Origin: Nitrospira defluvii
GTDB lineage: Bacteria > Nitrospirota > Nitrospiria > Nitrospirales > Nitrospiraceae
Assembly: GCF_905220995.1 (NCBI RefSeq)
Contig: NZ_CAJNBJ010000017.1
Coordinates: forward strand, 699,108-763,107
Direction: 5' to 3'
DNA length: 64,000 nucleotides
Shown in pieces: positions 59,901 through 64,000 of this stretch (position 1 is its first letter; every line of letters starts with the position of its first letter). The notes under the pieces are model-generated. The model searched no databases, was not told the DNA's origin, and saw only the letters and a list, made by a program, of their open reading frames with translations. Made by a program: the position numbers and the translations under genes.

Positions 59901-60442
59901 GTCCGAGACCCGAGTGTCCCACTCCCTCCCGTCTCATCCTTTCGGGGGACGATGACTTGCAGGCCGGAGTTCAACAGCATGGTGCTCTTACCGGAAGCCG
60001 GAGGGCCGACCAGGAGATACCAAGGAAGCGCCGAAAGGGCCTTTTGTCCGAAGGATGATTGTGCAAGTTCAACTATGGCTAGTTCGAACTCGGATCTGAG
60101 CCCTTCAATCCGTGTCTGCGACTCAGAAGAGGTTCGGCTTACCTGATCCGGCATCTGCCCCCTCAACGAGACGTCCGGGCCCGTCGCCTGCTTTTCTTCC
60201 CGATATGTACTGATCGTTTGATAGAGACCATAGGCGACCAAGACGGCCACGCCCGCAAAGGCCCGCGTCTCAAACCGCTCCAGGCCGATCAGCGCCCCGA
60301 AGGTCAACACCAGCACAACCAGCAACAGACTGCACCAGAATGCCGCCTGACGCGGGTGACGCTGCACGTACAACCTGGCCTGGTCGAGTCCGGTCTTCGC
60401 AGACTCCCGAAACCGCAACGTGATGTCGCTGATGTGTGTCAT
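56942..60442 (-). CDS. tssM: T6SS membrane-complex protein TssM
   Basis: 1166 residues from the ATG at 60442, which overlaps the tssL stop as ATGA; the frame opens further upstream but duplicates tssL. Two membrane helices are at about residues 35-53 and 62-78. A GTPase/ATPase-like domain follows with Walker A GPPASGKST (about 146-153) and Walker B EALFIDTAGHCAVG. A third membrane helix lies at about 450, then the large periplasmic IcmF/TssM C-terminal part ending FAKFKCP. TssM spans the inner membrane and periplasm and pairs with TssJ and TssL. Confidence 0.95.
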   Translation of the reverse strand: MTHISDITLRFRESAKTGLDQARLYVQRHPRQAAFWCSLLLVVLVLTFGALIGLERFETRAFAGVAVLVAYGLYQTISTYREEKQATGPDVSLRGQMPDQVSRTSSESQTRIEGLRSEFELAIVELAQSSFGQKALSALPWYLLVGPPASGKSTMLLNSGLQVIVPRKDETGGSGTLGSRTCDWWCTNEALFIDTAGHCAVGDEARGEWSVLLESIAAHRQENAVNGVMVTVSLPDLFAAREKDVDVQAKQIRARLEEIIQRLGVVFPVYLVFTKCDVLRGFAEFFEDLDHAGREEQVWGHTFSAGTASSGTPQKQFDTAFSELLQTLLVRRHARLLSVLGSKKAREIFCFPLNLALAKPNLTRFVDLLFQPGQFQDRPLFRGFYLTSATQEGPSLDGVIQLVNRRAGLQERGGVPPIEPREKRPYFVKHLFSGIVVPDQGLAHPSIGVQRRLLLKTRALAAGTAAAGVAFVGASLYSFSLNRDLHNRIEASAGHVYQAIIREAKPFMEGIQDRDLEQFRQQIEVLQADHETRPPLARRWGMNRETTLYPVARDFYLGLFHKFYRDQTRTHMEENLRGFAADPSRAPQAHDSDFYYSYLKTYLMLSYTSGATEPGHLDRPFLADWLRRIWQDLLPARYGQKAATADVKNTIDRQIDLYSRLLQPDQVPFPRDLGLVSATRAALQQSPYPERIYARIQREVMQQYKPVPVTLASLLQGQKTSLLESSDEIPGFFTPQFDNGLFRKVMDRILDRAYADSWVLDVPKDPRAEVERRIHTLYREDYIRRWLQFLAAVKLRAVSTREETITLLQGLTQENSVLVALLKAVDEHTSFSKLSDFVCDVSKGWIHGSASPHPVAEAFHSLHEFVVSCPENQGAPLKQYMQELQQLRDALSRSVEGGAPSSEQLQAEHRLAAITGRLDQRIRSSAEQLLLQPIHMVDVEKRQELSRDCAQAIGSLYPFRPDSADEVTIPNLIDFFNPQSGRLLAFYKSNVSPVSAEEIAKTGASADTVPGTALQQVKVISDALFPSGSPEPKVPFELKPHATGGVGLSEIRLMIEGQELTYQMGPEFYTPFQWTGRSDERGALLQIAVGTDEAQRKSYTKQYEGRWGLFRMLQEGRPVPISPTEYRLSWKFSIGMKDPVVIRFDLKAEHVKHPFAPGFFAKFKCP

Positions 60443-61155
60443 CGGTTCAACGTGACGACTTTCTCGCCCAACTCTTTGAGTTGTACAGCGACTGCGTCGG
60501 CATGGCGGCTGATGTTCAGCATGAGTATCAGAAACAGGCCCAGCACAAACAGGGTTCCCGCTGCCACCGCAATCCAAGGGGTGGTGATCGCGTGACGAGC
60601 CGGCGCAGGAATGCCGGTCACTGTTTCGCCGAGCGATAAGGGCGGCGCTTCTCCACGTTTCGCTTGGATGTCACGCCCCATTTCTTGCACCACGGCCTTG
60701 AGCTGATCTTTGCCTTGCAGCTTGTATTTGCCTTCAAATCCCAGTGCCAGACAGAGGTAGTACAGCTCGAGCAAGTCCATATTCAGTGGACGAGCCCCCC
60801 AGATCTCGTCCATCTGGTCGAAAAACCCTTGCCCCGCCGTGTCGGTGCCAAAGAGTTCGCTCTGCAAGCTCAACTCCGGCCATTGGTGTTTTTGAGGCCA
60901 GTTCGAGCCCATGATCATTTCATCCAGGTAGGCAGCGACGGCATACCCCGCCGCCTTCATGGTTTCTTTTGGCAGGCTAAGCTCATTCCCCGCCTGATTG
61001 ACCTGATAGAAGAGGTCCAGCAGTTGAGACCGCAGTGCCCTCGGCTCTCCGCAATCCGCGGCAACCCGTAAGGAGATCCCCAACACCAAGAGATCATTGA
61101 AGAGGGTGATCAGATTCGCCTTCCGTTCCGTCACTGAGGCAGACATGGACGACAC
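60439..61155 (-). CDS. tssL: T6SS membrane-complex protein TssL (DotU)
   Basis: 238 residues. Cytoplasmic DotU domain: TLFNDLLVLGISLRVAADCGEP, then AAYLDEMIMGSNWP, then GFFDQMDEIWGARPLNMDLLELYYLCLALGFEGKY. A single membrane helix near the C-terminus (about 200-222). No peptidoglycan-binding extension, so anchoring to the wall must come from elsewhere. It ends in the ATG of tssM. Confidence 0.94.
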   Translation of the reverse strand: MSSMSASVTERKANLITLFNDLLVLGISLRVAADCGEPRALRSQLLDLFYQVNQAGNELSLPKETMKAAGYAVAAYLDEMIMGSNWPQKHQWPELSLQSELFGTDTAGQGFFDQMDEIWGARPLNMDLLELYYLCLALGFEGKYKLQGKDQLKAVVQEMGRDIQAKRGEAPPLSLGETVTGIPAPARHAITTPWIAVAAGTLFVLGLFLILMLNISRHADAVAVQLKELGEKVVTLNR

Positions 61156-62490
61156 CTATCTGGTCCAGATGAGTTCCAACTTGGCCTCTTTCAAAGCCGG
61201 AGGCACATACACGGCGAGCGCCCGCGCTCGACAGATGGCCGCCCAGCGCGGCCCCTGATTCTCCAACCTGAAATACCTGTACCCTGCCTTGACCGCCATG
61301 GTCGGTGGAGGAGCCGCCACATGTGTGACCACCAACCCTTCGACAGCGTTGGACACGATGCTCTCCACCTCATCCGGCGCCGCGATGCGAACCTGCTTTA
61401 CGAATTTGGGAAGCTGCTCATCCGTGACTCCTCCCGCAACCACGAGATAGAGATGACCGGATTGGAGCAGGAGCTCGTCTGCCACGGCCCCTTCCCAAAT
61501 AAATTCTGTGCGCTGCGCAAGTGGAATCGACTCCATGCGTGTCTCTTCTTCTTTCAACGCCTGTCTGATTCTCGCGTCTATCTCCCGAAACACAGAGTAC
61601 AGGTTGAAATGGTCGTATTGGGGGACCTCCATCGGATCGAGCATCGGGTAGACCGTGCTTAACTCGCCCAGCAGTCTGGCCAAGAGCAGATACAATCCTT
61701 CGGGGTGGGCATGACCTGCCTGAATGTAGTGTGCCAACACAGGGAGATGGGCATTGAGGATATGCAGACGCGAGCACCGAGCCTGATCCATGCCTCCCAA
61801 GCTCGCCGCAAGTTGTTGGGCCACCAGCGCCTTGCGCTTGGCGGACAGCAGTTCCAGCAGACTGCGTAATAGGCGCATGAGCCACGGTGAGGCACCGATG
61901 GTGAGGCAAGGAGGGAGGTACTTGTCTCGCAACACCAGGCCTCCACCGGAAGCCCTTTCAAGCTCCAATACTTTCAGCGTAATAAAACCGGCCGCATCTT
62001 CTCCCGAAAACAGAATTCGTAAGTTGGCTCTTGCGAGGAGAATTTCCCGTTTTTCTCCGGAATTAAGGTCCGCGACGCTGGCCCTGACCGCCACATAGCG
62101 GGTAGGTGCCCTGCCGCCGGTCTCGTCGAGGAGACAGTTCGGTCCATCGGTTCGCTCGGCGGGAATTCCTACGAACACATCCAAGTGATCCAAGGAGGGA
62201 GGGAAATAGTGGTCAACGGGGCGGGGCTCCAGCGGGCTCCCGTTCTCCTCTCCGGCGGCAACGCTGATCACCATCCCGTCCGGCAGGACACCTCTGAGCG
62301 CAAGAATGCGCACGATATTGTTTGCCAAATCGTCGGAATCCAACCGAACGGCTATCAACCCCCACCCGAAAGGATTCACCACGCGAAGCCGCTCCTGCAG
62401 CAACTGACCGTAATACTGATCCCATTGCTGAAAGTGGTGCGGGGCCAGGAACATGCCTTCATGCCAAACGACTTTGCCGGGCTGCCCCAT
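61156..62490 (-). CDS. tssK: T6SS baseplate/membrane linker TssK
   Basis: 444 residues. Diagnostic opening VVWHEGMFLAPHHFQQWDQYYGQLL and the end region VEGLVVTHVAAPPPTMAVKAGYRYFRLENQGPRW. TssK trimers connect the baseplate to TssL/TssM. It lies directly before tssL with no gap and 15 bases after tssJ. Confidence 0.95.
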   Translation of the reverse strand: MGQPGKVVWHEGMFLAPHHFQQWDQYYGQLLQERLRVVNPFGWGLIAVRLDSDDLANNIVRILALRGVLPDGMVISVAAGEENGSPLEPRPVDHYFPPSLDHLDVFVGIPAERTDGPNCLLDETGGRAPTRYVAVRASVADLNSGEKREILLARANLRILFSGEDAAGFITLKVLELERASGGGLVLRDKYLPPCLTIGASPWLMRLLRSLLELLSAKRKALVAQQLAASLGGMDQARCSRLHILNAHLPVLAHYIQAGHAHPEGLYLLLARLLGELSTVYPMLDPMEVPQYDHFNLYSVFREIDARIRQALKEEETRMESIPLAQRTEFIWEGAVADELLLQSGHLYLVVAGGVTDEQLPKFVKQVRIAAPDEVESIVSNAVEGLVVTHVAAPPPTMAVKAGYRYFRLENQGPRWAAICRARALAVYVPPALKEAKLELIWTR

Positions 62491-62505
62491 AGACGAGCCT
62501 TTCGC

Positions 62506-63108
62506 TCAATCGACGATAATCTCTCGCTCTCGAATCTTGATCTTCACCGAGAGGATCCACAATTTATTGAGGTCCACCACTTGTCGCCATGCCTTTCCCT
62601 TTTCGCGAAACAACGCCATCACGCCGAAGTATTCCGCACCCTTCTTGCGCTCTTCCTTGAGAACCAACTCGGAATTGGGAAACAACGTGATCTCTTTCCT
62701 CCAGAGAATGTCTTTTTCAAGCACCTTATGGTCGCTCCTCGTAAGCGAGAGGAAATCGCCCTTTTGAAAACGCTCCTTGTTGCTGAGCTGATACAAACGC
62801 ACGACAACCGGTAACGGCTTACCTTCCGCATCCCGGTGGGGCACCTCGGATTGCACAGCCACCTTAAGCGAGCCACAAGCCCCGAAGAGAAGCGCCAGCA
62901 GGCAGAGCAACAGCGATTGTCGAAGCCGCCCGAATGTCAAACGATCCAATGATTTCAGATTTGGGAGGATGGTGGGACAGCTCTCTCGGCAGCGGCTAGG
63001 ACATGTACCAGGGGCGATTTCTCGCGACTCAGATAGGAGAAAACCTACAAGCGAGATGGAGTGCCTTAGCGGGGCTGTTCGTAAAGATTTGATCGTACGA
63101 TGCCTCAT
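62506..63108 (-). CDS. tssJ: T6SS outer-membrane lipoprotein TssJ
   Basis: 200 residues by the ATG at 63108, which has GAGGAG upstream. A lipobox LLFGAC places the mature N-terminal Cys at residue 78, with the TssJ fold after it (VVVRLYQLSNKERFQKGDFLSL, DHKVLEKDILWRKEITLFPN, then YFGVMALFREKGKAWRQVVDL). Seventy-odd residues before the hydrophobic signal core are unusual; a TTG start near 62949 would give a normal lipoprotein signal but has no ribosome site. It anchors the membrane complex to the outer membrane. First gene of the operon. Confidence 0.85.
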   Translation of the reverse strand: MRHRTIKSLRTAPLRHSISLVGFLLSESREIAPGTCPSRCRESCPTILPNLKSLDRLTFGRLRQSLLLCLLALLFGACGSLKVAVQSEVPHRDAEGKPLPVVVRLYQLSNKERFQKGDFLSLTRSDHKVLEKDILWRKEITLFPNSELVLKEERKKGAEYFGVMALFREKGKAWRQVVDLNKLWILSVKIKIREREIIVD

Positions 63109-63988
63109 AAGACCGATCTCTCCTCACTGTGGAGCCTCGACATGGCTCGCCTTCTGATAAAAGGGAACCCTTTTGGGGGCTGCGAGGAAGCCTGAATACG
63201 TACCTTTATTGTTTTGTGATTATTAGGCTTACCTCACCCATCCGATAGTCTCTTTTCATAGGCTCAGAACCGATCCATGAACACTGGGTTTTGGTCCAGC
63301 TGCGAATACCGTACCGTTCTCCTCCTCTGGAGTATCGATATGGATACAGACATCGTCCTTTCTAGATACACCCACCTATCAATACATTGTCGCTCGGCCG
63401 CATTGAGTTTGCTGTCACCTCTCATCTCATTGGGCAACAAACCGTCTTTCCGAAGAGTCTTACACCAACGGTGTTCTGTATCAGCTATCGATTATGCCAA
63501 TGCCGTACCAAGGAAATTCGTGCTCGGATGGGAAGGAGAAACGCAGGAATCTCAGTTCTTTGTCACAATCACATTTGATAGGGGTCAAGACGGCTACTTC
63601 TGGATAAGCCAGCCTGTGGCAGTTTGCTCCAGTCTTGACTAAGTATTTGTCGCGAATGTCAGCAGAATGTTCTTGTGGGTCAAGACTCTTCCAATATATT
63701 CAAGTCGGCCTCTCTCCCATCGAGCATATGCTGATGAACTAGTTCTCAATCTCCTCCGCGGGTGCCGATTAGGCAAGAAAGGATGATCAGGACGCAGTTC
63801 GGATACCGTTGAGCCCCCGCCCCTCTTCACCGAGAAGGGGCGCGTTCAACAGTGGCAGATGAGCCAGTCGCAAGACGTGCGTTTTTCGAAAAACCTCTGC
63901 AGGGCGGTGATCGTGACTTTCCCCCTGATAACTAGACCATTGGCTTGGAAGTTCACCTGTGTTGAGATGGGCCCCACAGGAGGGGGCC
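63109..63988. other. Long AT-richer non-coding stretch upstream of the T6SS operon
   Basis: Almost 900 bases without a supported gene. Near the T6SS start is AAAAGGG/CCCTTTT, a 7-base inverted repeat around 63160-63175 that could be an operator. Middle parts (63180-63700) are AT-richer than the rest of the window; one rightward frame (63277-63642) is open for 121 codons but has no ribosome site or family. At 63816-63841 an inverted repeat CGCCCCT/AGGGGCG is seen. No sigma-54 promoter was found. Confidence 0.4.
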
Positions 63989-64000
63989 ATGACGCGGAAA
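63989..64000 (+). CDS. Start of a rightward gene, four codons visible (possibly a transposase)
   Basis: GGAGGGGG precedes an ATG at 63989 followed by ACG CGG AAA. The first residues MTRK and the GC-rich hairpin just before (GGCCCC...GGGGCC) recall IS3-family orfA starts, but four codons are not enough to decide. Confidence 0.3.

Noticed and set aside
63277..63642. 121-codon plus-strand frame in the T6SS upstream region
   Set aside because: No ribosome site, biased composition and no recognisable domain.

Overview
The window is GC-rich, densely coded chromosomal DNA from a Gram-negative (diderm) bacterium. Outer-membrane biology is everywhere: lnt, lolC/E, lolD, rlpA, a BamE-like lipoprotein, many lipobox proteins and a type VI secretion system (T6SS). 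Several genes suggest Nitrospirota, probably a Nitrospira-like organism: an archaeal-type fructose-1,6-bisphosphate aldolase/phosphatase, a DNA topoisomerase VI B subunit, and large imperfect palindromic intergenic repeats. The taxonomic call is an inference from memory of such genomes, not from a search. No rRNA, tRNA or CRISPR array was recognised.

Layout. 0-10 kb: topoisomerase VI B (cut by the left edge), a receiver/multi-PAS protein, a 2OG-Fe(II) oxygenase-like gene, an operon of a BamE-like lipoprotein plus three related lipoproteins, a heme/flavin split-barrel protein, a VanZ-PilZ pair, and a membrane protein with a 40-codon membrane miniprotein downstream. 10-20 kb: lnt, prfB with a programmed +1 frameshift, lysS, lolC/E, lolD, a TraF-like outer-membrane protein, a DUF799 lipoprotein and a GAF protein. 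19.8-27.8 kb: a complete tryptophan operon on the minus strand (trpE-G-D-C-[lipoprotein]-F-B-A), preceded by a LysM lipoprotein and closed by a good intrinsic terminator. 28-33 kb: a MoxR-like AAA+ ATPase translationally coupled to a 632-residue protein of unknown function, then ligA. 33-38.7 kb: a CorC/HlyC transporter, rlpA, a double-ACT protein, a cupin, FBP aldolase/phosphatase and a periplasmic binding protein.

38.8-63.1 kb: one long minus-strand T6SS operon in the order tssJ-K-L-M-A-B-C-hcp-E-F-G-clpV-vgrG, followed by an effector-loading and cargo module: DUF6484, DUF2169, a ketoacyl-synthase-fold protein that appears to lack all three catalytic residues, a DUF4150 PAAR-like tip, an A-HH nuclease-type effector, an Imm11-like immunity protein and a TIGR02270 HEAT-repeat protein. 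All 13 core Tss components are present and appear intact. The effector/immunity pair is visibly more AT-rich than its neighbours, as expected of exchanged cargo. The last 0.9 kb is mostly non-coding and ends at a ribosome binding site and the first four codons of a rightward gene, possibly a transposase.

The most unusual items are the inactive-looking ketoacyl-synthase-fold protein in the T6SS cargo module, the AAA+/unknown two-gene unit at 28-31 kb, the lipoprotein embedded in the trp operon, and the bacterial topoisomerase VI subunit.
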